From Aquatica leii (lineage: Eukaryota > Arthropoda > Insecta > Coleoptera > Lampyridae), in NCBI GenBank assembly GCA_035610365.1, contig CM069432.1, positions 165,476,035 to 165,540,034 on the forward strand: DNA of 64,000 nt, read 5' to 3'. The translations under genes were made by a program, and so were the position numbers. Of this stretch, positions 1 through 11,985 are shown one piece after another. The number at the start of each line of letters is the position of its first letter. The first letter of the stretch is position 1. The notes below the pieces were generated by a model. That model had not been told where the DNA came from. It ran no database searches and saw only the letters and a list, made by a program, of their open reading frames with translations.

Positions 1-1816
1 AAGTTAGCTTCTAATTTTCTTTGACACTTAATTATGTCTAACTTATTCTTTATTTTAATTAAGTCTGCATTTACTTTTTTGTTTCGTTTTAATTTTACAC
101 GTATTTCATAATTTTTTTTTACATTTGTTTGCATTGTTTTATTTCCTGATAAAAATCATTTATATTTTTATTAGTGACAATGAAATAAAATATATAGTAA
201 TTTTAATATTGATACATAATTCTTTTTTTATATATTATTTTTTTATTTTTTCCACATAATTTTGCACTAATTCACGTTTGATTGTTTAGCATAATTTATA
301 TGTTTATGTACTTTTTCAAATTAATTTAAAACTATAAACTGTTTAACAGATTTTATAACCAAAAAATAACCTTGTTAATCATTGCTCAAACTCAAACATC
401 TAAAATTTATTGTTTCTGCCCGGTTACAGGTTCATGGAAATGCAGCTGAACGCATTTCTAAAATGTTATTAATTCCTATATCACACCGACCGATCAAATA
501 CTTTGACTGCGAATAACTCGATGTTTCTATTGATATTTTTTACATGCGAAAACAAAAAATGTAGACCAATAATTACAAAAAATACTCTAATTTTTGTATG
601 TTGCTAGTAATTTTTTTTGGAAATGTAGTAAACAAATGAAATTCCATTTTGTTTCATATACCAATTAAAACTCTAGCTTTTTTAGACACCTTAGTTTCGT
701 AAATAAAAATTGTTCAAATAATATATACCTATAAATTGTATAATTTTATAAAAATTAATAAGTAAGTAGACACTATTTATGACCCAAGCGGATACTGCTT
801 TACTTCAAGGATGCGACCTTGTTTACGTGAATCTTGATTTCCTTCTCATTCATTAATATTAAGATTACCATGTCTCAATTTTTAAATATCTTCTATCAGA
901 AATCAAATCTTATCTGTGTCTATTTACCCTAGTTAGATATTTGTGAAGTAAACGTTTATTGGAAACACCAGTAGATCGTAGCGCCACATACTGTCTATAA
1001 AGTTGAATGTGATTGGCGTCTACCACGATAACCGTTCGTAAAACATTTATTTTGGTATCAAGCGTTTTTATTATTAAAACTCTACGTCATCAACTGTCAT
1101 CTTCACAAGTTTATGTCTGCGACAAAGCCGACAAGCAACATCTCAACATAAAAAAGAACTGAAATACGACTACAAACTTATAGAGTTTGAAATATTTGCA
1201 ATTAAAGTTTGGATATATTGTGTTAAGTATTGTTTTTTTTTCATTTTCCATCATCTTTAAAATAAATTATTTATGTCTCTTTCTTAGCAATACTACTGAC
1301 CTAGCTTAGCAAAATGTACTTGTGTACACAATCACGTTTATCCTCGGTTGCAACCAAAACAAGACTTCAGATAAAAAAAATGTTAAATTTGGCTTTCTTA
1401 GAACAAGCTTAGAACTGAGTTTGACAATCTGCTTTATTTCCAGTTTGATTTTACGGGTTTCTTTAGTTGCTAAATGATTTGTGTAAACGTACTCAAATTT
1501 TATAATATTTAATTAAATTTTTTGTTTTGAATATTGCAGAATACAGTGATATTGTTTTAATGTACAGTAAGTGTAATTATAACTTCCACGCCACACGTAA
1601 ATTGTGTTTTGAGCGATATCCTAGTAGACAAATGCTTTCGATAAACTTTATTTTAGCGTGTATGCAAAACTAGAGATGTTCTTCCATCTTACGAGAGTCG
1701 TGGTTGAGAAAGACCATCCTATGTACTATCAGCAAAAAAAGAATAAACCTTTTCCATAAAATAAAAACTTTGATATTTGTTTTTCTTCAATGTATCTGCA
1801 AATATTGCAAATTGTA
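1..1816. other. AT-rich intergenic DNA, nothing recognised
   Basis: Mostly A/T-rich sequence with stops in all frames and homopolymer T runs. I see no exon with convincing splice sites and no transposon domain. Confidence 0.6.
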
Positions 1817-2130
1817 GAAGAGTCGCAAAGTTAACGTGTCGCGTACGATACATCGTGTTTTCAAAAATTATTTTTTGTACTTTTATCATATGCAACTAGT
1901 CCAGCAGTTATATGACGTTGACATTGAACCACTACGTAAATTTCGTAAGTGGTTGCAGCAACTAGAAGCTTTAAACCATGATTTTAGTGCCAAATTAAGA
2001 TTTTCAGATTAGTGTTGTTTTACACGAAATGAAGTGCTGAATTTTCACAACACGCATGTTTGGAATGAAGAAAAACACTAATGAAATTTAACAAAGTCAC
2101 TTGCAGTGGTGGTTTTCTATGAATATTTGG
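1817..2130 (+). pseudogene. Tc1/mariner-superfamily transposase fragment
   Basis: Conceptual translation reads through the DNA-binding-to-catalytic junction typical of the large insect Tc1/mariner-related family: a segment ending in RVFKNYFLYFYHMQLVQQL, then a helix with KFRKWLQQLEA, then the first catalytic block LRFSD, followed by NFHNTHVW. The residue after the catalytic Asp is a stop codon (TAG) and there is no second or third catalytic block, so it is dead and 3'-truncated. No terminal inverted repeats were found around it. It belongs to the same broad family as the fragments near 12.0, 43.4, 46.3 and 63.8 kb. The family call is by motif only. Confidence 0.6.
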
Positions 2131-4689
2131 ACAGTGCTTTAAGGAAATTACAGATATACTTCTTTTGCAAATTTTTTTTATATTTTTGCAGTGTTTTTTA
2201 TTAGTTGAAGTATTACTAGTGTACTTAAAAAGGATGTACAGAATCGCAACTTAGTTTAACTGTGTCTTATTTTGTATTTACTTTTTTTTTGGTGTCAGAA
2301 AATCACTGAAAGAAATTTGCACTTCTTAAAACAAGTTATTTTTATTCGTGGTGTCAACAACCTTAAAAGACTTAATTAATGTAATACGTCAGTAATGTAC
2401 GCTTTATTATGCTGAAAATTTTGATTTTTTAAATGTTTGAAATTTCTTGTTTATATTTATGCTTTAATTTTATCTGCTAAAATAACAACTCGGTAATCAT
2501 ATACACTCTGTATAACTTAATGTTAAGTTTAAAAATGATTAGAATGTATAACTTTATCATCAAGTTATGTTTATTATCGGTTTATTTTAAAAATCGGCTT
2601 ACGTGTTCTGCTGTTAAATTTTTTTTATTTCTCTGGATTTCACGCTAACTTTATTTTAAATATTAGTTTCGTATATGTTTTTACTATCAATATACACGCT
2701 TACACTGATCTTTAAAGTGCTTTTAAGTATTTTCGTATTCCGTTTTTGACTATTTTGATAAAATGTTTATAATTACAGAATTAGAAACTTCTCAAGTATC
2801 AGAAAGTAATGTTCTTCGTTTTTTAGCAGTTTTTGTAAAATAACCAAATTTGTTTACAAAATAGATAACAATTATATTTAGCAAATTTTGTTTTCGTAAG
2901 AACAAAGAAGCTGGCTAGTTAAAATTTACATAAAATTACTTTTTAATCTCTTGTCTAAATTTATAATAATAGAAGTAGTTACTTTACATTATGACGTAAT
3001 AAATAAAGTTTAAAAAGCACTCGTTAACAACAAATGCAACAAACGCTTTATTGGCAGACACTAATTTTTGTTTTAGTTATTATTTATACAGTGTTTTATT
3101 ATTAATTGGAAATATTTTAACTGTAAAATTCTGAGCCCAAAATATTGAAATTTAATTCAAATCACTTAGATAAAATGTGATTCCTTGCTGAGTTACTAGG
3201 TCTTTTAATTAAAAATTATTTTTGCCTAGTACTTTAAAACTATTCGACCTATTCTTGTCATACTTGGCAAAAAGTGTGGGTACTGTACACATTACTAAAT
3301 TATGTAAAATAAACGTTTTTGGCTACCACCAGAAGCGTACGATAAGGACAACTGAGTGGTTGATCTTTTCCGAACTCTACGCCACTGGCGGATTGCCATT
3401 TTAATACAAAATCAATGTTTAACGTTATTTATTGCCGATGTCAAAACAGCGATTTTAGTCTCTCAACCTCAATACTAAGTAGCTACTGCTGAACATTGAT
3501 CATCTTTATGCCAAGGTACTTTGTTTGGCGAAGAATAATTTAAGTTAGCACCCGAATTTGTTATAATTTTATAAACAATTCAAAATTAAGCACAGTTTAA
3601 AATTATAACGGCACAATTGAGAACAAAAAAACACAATTAAAACATCAAAAAAGTGAAAAAACTTGGAGCTAGCATAGAAGTTAGCCCCCCGAGCATAATT
3701 TTTTACACTGGAATATTATGTATTCATAGAAAATTAAATTGGAGGGCTAACTTGACCGAGCTAGATACATTGCTTACTTGTAACATTTGAATCTGTATTA
3801 ATAACCGATTTTAATAAATTCGTTTTTTTGGAATTAGAATAGAATTAGTCAATCTTTTTTTACAAAGCAGGAACAGAAAAAAATTATGTTACACCTCTTA
3901 CCTGTTCTGTCTAAAACACTCATACAGTATTCCAAAAAAAAATAATTTTAGACCTTTACAAAGAGGTGTTGTCTTAAATCTGTTTAGAAGTAATACATAA
4001 AACAAACATTACTAAAAGTAATTATGCTCCTATTTACATAAATTTTGACCGTAAGTGGTTGAAGAGTAGACTGAGGTTTGGAAATTGATTACTAAATCTT
4101 AGCATTTCAAGCAAAGTTGATTACAATATAAAAACATTTACAGAAAAAATATAAATTTCAAAACGTAATTAGAATGCCATTTTATAATTTGCTATCAAAA
4201 ATCATCAATCAATATGTGTTTAAGTTTAATGTGCAAATGTGGCAACTAATACATTCTGTTCATTTAATAATGAACGGCAATTAAAATCAAAGATAATAGA
4301 AGTGTAGCAAATGTATTTGCATTTTGTCACGTTTCGTTTATGCTTTCATATTACTGTTACTGATAACAAACTGACAGCATAATATCTTTGAGCTTCAGTC
4401 AACGCTTTGAGTACAATATTTTAAATTGGGTTTAGTGACATCTAATGTTGCATAGCATTATTCAAAAATTGTATATATTAGTGTATAATTTTGCCAAACT
4501 TTTGAATTTGAAACAAGCAGTGCTATCTTATCGAACAAACGCATTTTGTCCCTATCTCGTAGACTGACTATAATATATTTAGACAATGGTATTAGATTAC
4601 TTTGCCGACATATAATGTTTGTTGTGAAATTTTATATTATTTGAATAACAGTACTTGTTTGTTAAGTTGAAAATGTCAAATGTCGATTA
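2131..4689. other. AT-rich intergenic DNA
   Basis: No gene recognised. A small inverted repeat (arms reading roughly ACACCTCTT / AAGAGGTGT) lies at 3891-3975. The ORF at 3222-3404 has no recognisable domain. Confidence 0.55.
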
Positions 4690-5000
4690 AAACTAAGTTA
4701 GTAATGTATTAAGATAAGAACGTCTTTCGGGTTTGGACCGTGTCATTGTTTTAACCAAAGTTGACAACGTTTCGCTCTCATTGTAAAGAGCTTTATCAGA
4801 ACCTGAGAGAAACCGAAAAACTAAAACAAGCAACCGAAATCTAACTATAAACCTCTCAAAAGTTAGGTAATCAATTTGTGAACATAGCCGCATTCTAAAA
4901 AGAAGAAAAATACGATACACTTGAAAAATTAAACGACAATTTAACAAAGAACCATTACAGGGTTAGATAATCAACTTGTGAGCCAAGCCAGATTCAAAAC
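4690..5000 (-). repeat. Penelope-like element terminus with hammerhead-like motif
   Basis: Read on the minus strand, this stretch carries CTGATAA, a 5-bp stem GCTCT/AGAGC around an 8-nt loop, then GAAAC (plus-strand 4768-4800), followed by a sequence ending TCCAAACCCGAAAGACG. This layout is what is seen at the termini of Penelope-like retroelements, which carry hammerhead ribozyme motifs. The core CTGATGA is changed (CTGATAA), so it is probably inactive. Two roughly 95-bp-spaced variants of a TTCACAAATTGATTACC-type segment lie at 4870-4985, suggesting a small tandem duplication. No RT coding sequence adjoins it, so this is an orphan terminus. Confidence 0.4.
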
Positions 5001-5611
5001 TCCGTAGAAGTGACAAGAAGAAGTAGTCTCTGTATACAAAAAAAGTATTGTTACAGCTGCTAAAGCTCATCTCTGATTGGGTTACGGTCGGAAGAGAGCG
5101 TGTTTTCATTAATGGAATAATGACTGGAAACCAACGAGAAGATAGCTCGAAACCATGATCACGATTAAAGTTATTGTAGTGTTTGATAATTTTTATGCTT
5201 TATCGGATTTTCCTATTAAAGAATGCAATCACCGAAACGTTAAAATTTATATTGTAACCTGTAATAAAATTATGCTTAGCAACCGTAGACTTAGAAGTAT
5301 GCCATTTCCTTATGCAACGATAATGTTAATAAATGCGTGTAATGACGGAATGTAGACTAAACCACATGAACAAGAAATGTTGTACACACCTTTAAATAAA
5401 AGTGTAAGAAATTTGTCTTTAGCAGAAGGAAGAATCGAAGATGTTTGGCCTGTCGAATTGAACATGGGTTTAATACCATTCTTACAAAGAAGTTTTTTTA
5501 TTTGATCTGTAATCTTGTGAAATTAAGGTAAAAATGCCAATTTTGAATAGGATTTGAAAGTAGAAATGTGCTTAGATAATCGAGTATGTAGATGTGGACG
5601 TGAAAAAATAT
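5001..5611. other. Intergenic DNA, nothing recognised
   Basis: One short ORF (5155-5355, 66 codons) has no domain and no splice context. Nothing else is supported. Confidence 0.5.
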
Positions 5612-6017
5612 TTTTTTTTAAATCGTCGCAAGCAGGATTCGAACCTAGATTATATAATGAAATTCACTTTAAATTGTAAATTAAATATCTAATAAACTGT
5701 TAATGATAGAACAAATGCTTATTTGAATAAATTGTTAGCAAGTATTGTCTCGATAAGAAACTATAAAAATAATTCAAACAATTTACATTCGTACAAAATT
5801 GTATAAGAAAAACTGTTAAAAATAGCGGATACACCCACTTCCGGTTTCTTTATCAGACTCATCTTTTGATAGATACGAGAGAATATCAAAAGCCAGCTCC
5901 ATACCAAATTTCAAGTTACTAGGACTTTTGGTTCGAGAGTTATCGTGGGTACATCGTTATATACACACACACACCCGCGCACAAGCACACACACTCACGC
6001 ACGCACGCACCCACACA

Positions 6018-6065
<48 letters not shown>

Positions 6066-6170
6066 TACACCCAAAATTTTTTTGTTAAAAATACGTTTTT
6101 CTGATTCAGGAGACCTTGAAACGTAAAATTCTCCAATTGCGATTGCTATACTTTCCTTTTAGGAAAGTAA
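5612..6170 (-). repeat. Dispersed composite repeat, copy 1 (B-A order)
   Basis: In reverse complement this segment aligns by eye with 10722-11385. It contains an approximately 200-bp A block ending in GGTTCGAATCCTGCTTGCG, and a B block containing a (TG)n tract and the phrase CCAAAAGTCCTAGTAACTTG. GGTTCGAATCC is a perfect RNA polymerase III B-box / tRNA T-arm sequence, but no full cloverleaf can be drawn because no 5' acceptor partner is present. The outer end near 6150-6170 has a short palindrome, CTTTCC/GGAAAG. No coding sequence is seen. A SINE-like or other non-autonomous element is likely; the class is not determined. Confidence 0.6.
5961..6065. repeat. (CA)n microsatellite with CG-rich variants
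   Basis: About 100 bp of mostly AC dinucleotides, with CCGCGCAC and CACGCACG interruptions in its first half and a pure run in its second half. It lies inside the B block of the composite repeat; the sister copy at about 11000 has a much shorter TG tract. Confidence 0.9.
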
Positions 6171-8677
6171 AAAAAGAACTGCAGGTGCTCGCTTTCACCT
6201 CACAACACTCAAGGAAAACAAACAGAACACAAAAACTGAATTAATTTTAACATGGATGTCTAAAAAAATGTAAAAGCAAATAACTATTCGTAAATGCCAT
6301 ATCACAGTAATTTAACAATTTACAGGTATATTGAACCATCAAGTTATTCAACACCCTGTACGATTAAACAATTACAGTTGCAACAGTTATGCTAAAATTG
6401 AATGTTAACAATATGAAATTTATATAAATTGAAAAGTAAAGCGCTAGCCAGTCAAGCTTTAAGCTTGAATAATTTGAACCATAAATAAGACGTGAACTAC
6501 CGCCGTACATACAATCGACACTAACTTTTATTAAGAAAACAAAAAGGTACTAACAGTTTAAACTGTTGATAGCGCTAGTAAAGTTATAAGCCTCTGAAAA
6601 TTAAAATCAAATAGTATGTGTATTGCCGTGGTATCACAATTATGGCTGAGTTGGTTACATTCGATAATAAAACAGGGTGTGCGTTAAACTACTAATTTCT
6701 CTGATTTGGATATTAAATTTAAATGTAAGGCAAGTGTGCTGATAAAAACTTTAAAAACGAGGTCTCGATAACTTCTCCATTAACTTTATACTCTAATTAC
6801 TTATGATATTTCACTAACAAAAGATATTAAAGATTTGATTTCCCAGTTTAGTGGTTAATAGTAAACATGGCATTTAGTATATAGTAGTAAATAAATCCTC
6901 AAATTTAACAAGCAGCGGTACTAAATGTTTGCATTTAGCAAGTAACGGTCTTAAATTTAGTAGGTAGCAAATAAATGCTAAAAAGTATAAAAGAAAATTA
7001 AATCTAACCGCAAAACGTAAATGTACATCATACATCAGCGATTCTTCCACAATCCTGGATTCAATTTTTATTTGCTTTATGCCATTAAGTAAGTAGATGT
7101 CACACAATTAAAACTTCGCCGAACATTTTCATTAAGAGGTGCTGGCTTTGTAGTTTGCTGGTTAAAATGCAAATGCGTAGACGTTACTAAAAGAAAAAGA
7201 GAGAACAATCCAGTACTATCAACAGAGTTTAACTTGAGCAACATTTTTTTGTTTTGCCTATATAGTTTGGCTTTAATTAATGCTTCAGTCGCAATCATAT
7301 GCCTAATACAAAAACCGCAAAAAGAACTAATTTATAGACGCCATTTATGATATAGGGTCATTATCGTAAAATAAAACAAACATAAGCTTTTTAACAACTA
7401 GGGTACTTTAGTGTAAAGAAGTAATTAGTAAAAGTTCTCGTCATTTCCATTGCACAACTGCGCAAATAACTGCATATTTAACGCGTTGCTTCTGATTTGA
7501 TTTACATCAATGACTAATTAAAGAGATTTATGCAATTTAACATTCCGACTATTAGCGACTAAATGTTGTCCATGGATAACGAAGTGTATTGCTTACACCC
7601 GAGTACATTGTATTTTAAATAGTTTATAAATTTACGATAACCTCCAACTATGACAAGTGTTCCATTTGTAGGTATATTTGTAGGTATAATATTTGATAAA
7701 AAAAATATTAAAGAAAAGATAGAAATGTACGTGAGCTGCGGTCAGCTGCTAGTTTGTAATAATTTTTCAACAGCTTTATGTATCAGAAAATATGTTTATT
7801 AACTTTTTTATATAATTTTTAATCACATTTTACGAATTTTTATATTTTAAAATTTTATTTATAATTTATGCAGATAGTTATATGCTCTTCTTTTTATTAT
7901 TATAAAATCGTAATTTTTGCTTGAGTTAAAATCAGAATTGAAATTCGTTCAAAATAATTTATTCAATCAGAACCGCAATTTATCTTTTGGTTTTATTTTT
8001 AAAGTTATAAACCTAATTAAACGTAACATATTTATTAAGATACACACATACTAGATTATTTCCTAAAAAATATAATAAGAGTACACTCTTAGTTGCATGT
8101 TATTTTCTGCTGATAGGTCAACGCACAAAAAAACATGTACTTATGTTGTAGCATTGCTTTTTATTTAAGTTTAAATATTTTTGACAAAAAGTACATTAAA
8201 CTGACATTTCCCAAACTTTTGTTTTGTTTTATAAATAATTTTTAATTTTTTTTAACATAACAGTTAATTTATTTGAACCAAATAAAACGCAACGCATTTT
8301 ATTTGTATTTTTTACATAATCTACTACTACTACATTTGATTTGAGGTATAAAGAAATAACTCATGTAGAAAACTACGATTTTCTACGTATAGAAACTGTA
8401 TTTTTACACATGATGTAAAAAAATACGCGTTCATCACAGTTCTAAGTACAAACCTATGGTCAAAATAGTTTTCAATACTAGCTTACTACAATTTTTTTTG
8501 TATATTTGTATTTTACATTTAAAAAGTAATTTGGCACTGTTATTCTAAAACTGTTTTGGAACAATTCTTGTATCTATCTATCTATACATATTTTTTATAT
8601 TCAAGTATTGATTTAGTTTTAGACACGATAAAGTTTAATAAAAAGTAAGAATGTTTTAAAATCCTGATTAGTAAGCA
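6171..8677. other. AT-rich intergenic DNA
   Basis: Several short minus-strand ORFs (6874-7298) have no recognisable domain and no consistent splice structure. Nothing else is supported. Confidence 0.5.
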
Positions 8678-9127
8678 TTAAACCGTGCTAATATTGTCAT
8701 CTATCAATAAAGGTTTGTTTTTATTGGCTGATTCTTCTTCTTCTTCTTTTACGTAATTGTCAGTAAACGTATTTACTACAAAAAAAACTGTGTTAGGTGG
8801 CATTTTCACACATGCTTCAACATTGTTTTCTTTACAAAGTTTAATGTTTATACGTTGAATTTTTAACCTGCGGTTTATTAATAAACTGATTTGAATCATG
8901 CGGGCCTAACATTAGCTACGGTGTACCAGATCTCTATAGTTGTTTATAGTCATTAAAACAATGTTCACTAAACTGTCATTGATTACACTAAACTAGACAC
9001 AAAATGACACAAGCAATTGTCTATTAGTAACTTAAAAAATTATATAAGTATATTAAAAAAAAATGCAGTTATAAAAATATTTACCTGCTTGTATTTGGCA
9101 CAATAAATAGATACATTAGCAATAATT
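8678..9127 (-). CDS. Possible last two exons of an unknown membrane protein
   Basis: Not a recognised gene. On the minus strand a 43-bp stretch at 9085-9127 is bounded by TTCTACAG and GTAAAT. A second open stretch begins at 8905 after AATGTTAG and runs to TAA at 8678-8680. The first ends in phase 0 and the second opens in phase 0, so they join without a shift. The short exon encodes a hydrophobic end followed by IYCAKYKQ. The second encodes a basic stretch, then a hydrophobic patch PPNTVFFVV, five consecutive glutamates and a short acidic tail. The IY-x-AK-x-KQAR pattern resembles the cytoplasmic end of transmembrane helix 5 in amine-type GPCRs, but that is a weak resemblance. Upstream exons were not found; repeat DNA follows at 9208. 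Could be chance. Confidence 0.27.
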
Positions 9128-9207
9128 CTGTAGAATAAAAACTTATGAAAAAAATTTAGATTATTATTCAACTTAAACAAAACAAAATAACGCTAAACAT
9201 ATATCAT

Positions 9208-9512
9208 ACTAGCGGACCTGACAGACGTTGCCCTGCATGATATACCAAGCGCTTAAAATATTAAACAAAGTAAGAAATGAATGAATAAATGCATACACAA
9301 AAATTCATTCAATTCGATTCAGCAGTTTACTTGCAGTATAGATAAATAACCTATATAACGACTGCAGCGCCATCTGCCGGGTTTACTTGTAAATCTAAAC
9401 TATCCTCAAATCCACTTGAACACACACAAAAAAATTCATCAAAATCGGTCCAGTCGTTTAGAAGGAGTTCAGTGACATACTCACGCACACAAGAAATATA
9501 TATATAAAGATA
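9208..9512. repeat. RTE-like / non-autonomous retroelement 3' end
   Basis: Starts with ACTAGCGGACCTGACAGACG and contains ATTCATCAAAATCGGTCCAG followed by a TATATATA microsatellite. This combination recurs across insect genomes as the tail of RTE-type LINEs or their non-autonomous derivatives. No RT is present. The minus-strand ORF overlapping it (9351-9593) is fortuitous. Confidence 0.45.
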
Positions 9513-10125
9513 ACATATAAATAGTAGAAAATTAATTGATATTTTTATTTCTTTGTTTATTTTAAACACTTTCTTTTGACATATTGTTAACAAGTTTTAT
9601 TAAACATTAAAAACATTGTTAAAATGCACTAGGTATTTAAAAGTAACGCAAATTAAAAGAACTTAACCTTTACGTCTAATTACAATTGCTTGTCTAACTT
9701 CCAAAAAATCACTAACTTTATTAAAAATTTAAAATGTTAATTCGTTGTTGTAGCGTTTAAAATTGTAATTTTACTTAGTGGTCTTGTTAACTAATTTTAA
9801 TTAAAATGTTCCCTGTTTCTCTTAAGAAAAGCTTTATAAGGACTTGGTATAATAAGATTATAAAACCAAATACTTTGTGTTAATAATATTCTGGTACTAG
9901 AAAAATAACTTTTAATTAAATTAACTTGATAATTAAAATACAATTAATTTAGAAAGAAAACGCGACTATTGTTATTGTTTTGTTTTGTTAGCTTGTGATT
10001 AAAGTGAAACATTTTATTTATCACTAAAGTTATTTACAGTTAAAATTATTTGTTTAAACAATTTTTGAAATGCGTTAAGAAATATTGTAACGATTACTAT
10101 AACTAATTTATTTATACTAAAAATA
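9513..10125. other. AT-rich intergenic DNA, nothing recognised
   Basis: No exon, domain or repeat relationship was seen. Confidence 0.55.
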
Positions 10126-10500
10126 TGTACACGTTTATAACTAACCGAACTAATTAAATCTAAGAATATTTAATAAAAGCACTTACTTTAATTTATATAG
10201 CACTATCACTTGCACGAAAGATAAAGTCCACGGATAACTTCAGTTTAATATTTGCTTACATTAAAGTCACGTACAAGGTTATATTCCGTATCTAAACACG
10301 CGTTAATTACTTATTTATTTAAACTTTATAATCTTCTGAACACTGTCTCTTGGAATTACTGAAATAACTGCTCTATGATTCGTTTATACCGCATTTATAC
10401 ATTTTGGCAATTCTTCGCGAATGTTCTATATCTTTCGGTGAACGTTCTGGAAAATCCTTCCTGAAGGCTCTCAAAGTTGAGAATAATTTCTCAAACGTTC
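10126..10500 (-). repeat. Candidate solo LTR related to the 52-56 kb gypsy LTRs
   Basis: Shares an ordered set of blocks with the LTR at 55.5-55.9 kb: ACTAATTAAATCTAA, then CACTTACWTTAATTTAT, then ACTATCACT, then an ACACGCGTTAATTACTTATTTATTT-like segment (split here to stay short), and an AACGTT-rich end (ACGTTCTGG, CAAACGTTCC). No internal retroelement sequence flanks it, so it would be a solo LTR of a related subfamily. Boundaries are approximate and no target duplication was identified. Confidence 0.35.
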
Positions 10501-10721
10501 CAATATGTTTGTTTTTAACATTTTTACATAAATACTGTGGCAAACAAAAACTTTTTCTATAGAAACATTATTTTCTAGCATAAAAATGTTTTGGCAGTAT
10601 AAATCGTTTCATAAGTAACTCAAGGAACTGTTTACATATTTACTTCTTAACTAAAAAGTTATTAGTTAAAAACTGTAAAAACTTTTGTTGAAAATTTGTT
10701 ATTACATACATATATATTTGA

Positions 10722-11385
10722 TCCGCTATTTTTAACAGTTTTTGTAATTTTGTACGAATCTAAATTATTCGAATTATTTTTATAATTTCTTATCGAGACA
10801 ATACTTCCTAACAATTTATTCAAATAAATTTTTTTTCTATCATTAACAGTTTATTAGATATTTAATTTACACTTTAAAGTGAATTTCATTATATAATCTA
10901 GGTTCGAATCCTGCTTGCGACGATTTAAAAAAAATATTTTTTTTGCATAAGTTTACGTTTCAAGCTCTAAGTCAGAAAAAAATATTTTTGAAAAAAAAAT
11001 TTTGGGTGTCTGTGTTTGTGTCTGTCTGTGTGTAACGATGTACCCACGATAATTCTGGAACCAAAAGTCCTAGTAACTTGAAATTTGGTATAGAGCTGGA
11101 TTTTCATATTCTGTCGGCTTTATCAAAAGATAGATCTGATAAAGATACCGGAAGTAGGTGTATCCGCCATTTGAACAGTTTTTCTTATATAATTTTGTAC
11201 GAATGTAAATTATTCGAATTATTTATACAGTTTCGTATGAAGATAATTCTTCCTAACAATTTATTCAAATAATTTTTTTTCTAACATTAACAGTTTATTA
11301 GATATTTAATTTATAATTTAAAGTGATTTCCATTATATAATCTAGATTCGAATCCTGCCTGCGACAATTTTTTTTAAAGAAAAAA
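10722..11385 (+). repeat. Dispersed composite repeat, copy 2 (A-B-A order)
   Basis: Two direct copies of the A block (about 10726-10925 and 11172-11368) flank one B block (about 10950-11172). Both A blocks end in a tRNA-T-arm-like sequence: GGTTCGAATCC in the first, GATTCGAATCC in the second. The B block carries a TG-rich tract and CCAAAAGTCCTAGTAACTTG. The other copy (5612-6170, opposite strand) has only B-A. Direct terminal repeats around a short non-coding core resemble a TRIM-like element or a partial tandem array. The ORF at 11078-11272 lies entirely inside it and is not a gene. Confidence 0.6.
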
Positions 11386-11985
11386 TAAATAGCCGGTTGC
11401 ACAAAAGTTTGGTTAATTGGCTATTTACTAATCGTTTTTAATACAAACATATCACTTCAAAGTGGTTTTATGATAACATAACCTTATAAAAATACATTTC
11501 TTCATGATTCCTTATAGGAAAGTTGTGTGGTGACCACACCAATTTTTTATTTTAGCGCTTTGTTACCTGATTATAATTAACAGAACAAAGACGAGCTAAA
11601 TTTCGATACTTTATCTACACTATTCCCAGATCTGATAACTGCCGTTGTCTTTTTTTATGTGGATTAAGTTACAAGTACTTTACCTAAATGCACGTACAAG
11701 TTTTGGGCGCTTTAGCGTAAATACCTTGCGTTTACCGTAACAAACTTTTAAACGTTTAATTTTTGTAAATGGATAAACCGCATATAAAACGCGCATACAA
11801 TACAATACAATCACCATATTTATATCGCGCTCATTGGTTGTCATACAAGTACGCTGATAAGTCTGGAAACGATCAATTATCGGGGAAAATATAACAGATC
11901 TTAAAAAAAGTTTTATACAAAAGTGTTAGGGTTCTTCAATGTCTACTAGACAGTAATAATTTTAATTATACATTATTCGCCACAA
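11386..11985. other. Intergenic DNA, nothing recognised
   Basis: No coding or repeat structure beyond a small palindrome, GTGTGGTGACCACACC, at 11525-11540. Confidence 0.5.

Noticed and set aside
3891-3975. Mini-exon ending ACAGAACAG before GTAAGAG on the minus strand
   Set aside because: The donor is good but the flanking sequence is a small inverted repeat with stops, so the splice signal is probably fortuitous.
5961-6065. CRISPR-like or satellite array
   Set aside because: It is a simple CA dinucleotide microsatellite without spacers.
10880-10925. tRNA gene suggested by GGTTCGAATCCTGC
   Set aside because: Only the T-arm and 3' acceptor strand are present; no 5' acceptor, D-arm or anticodon arm can be drawn upstream.
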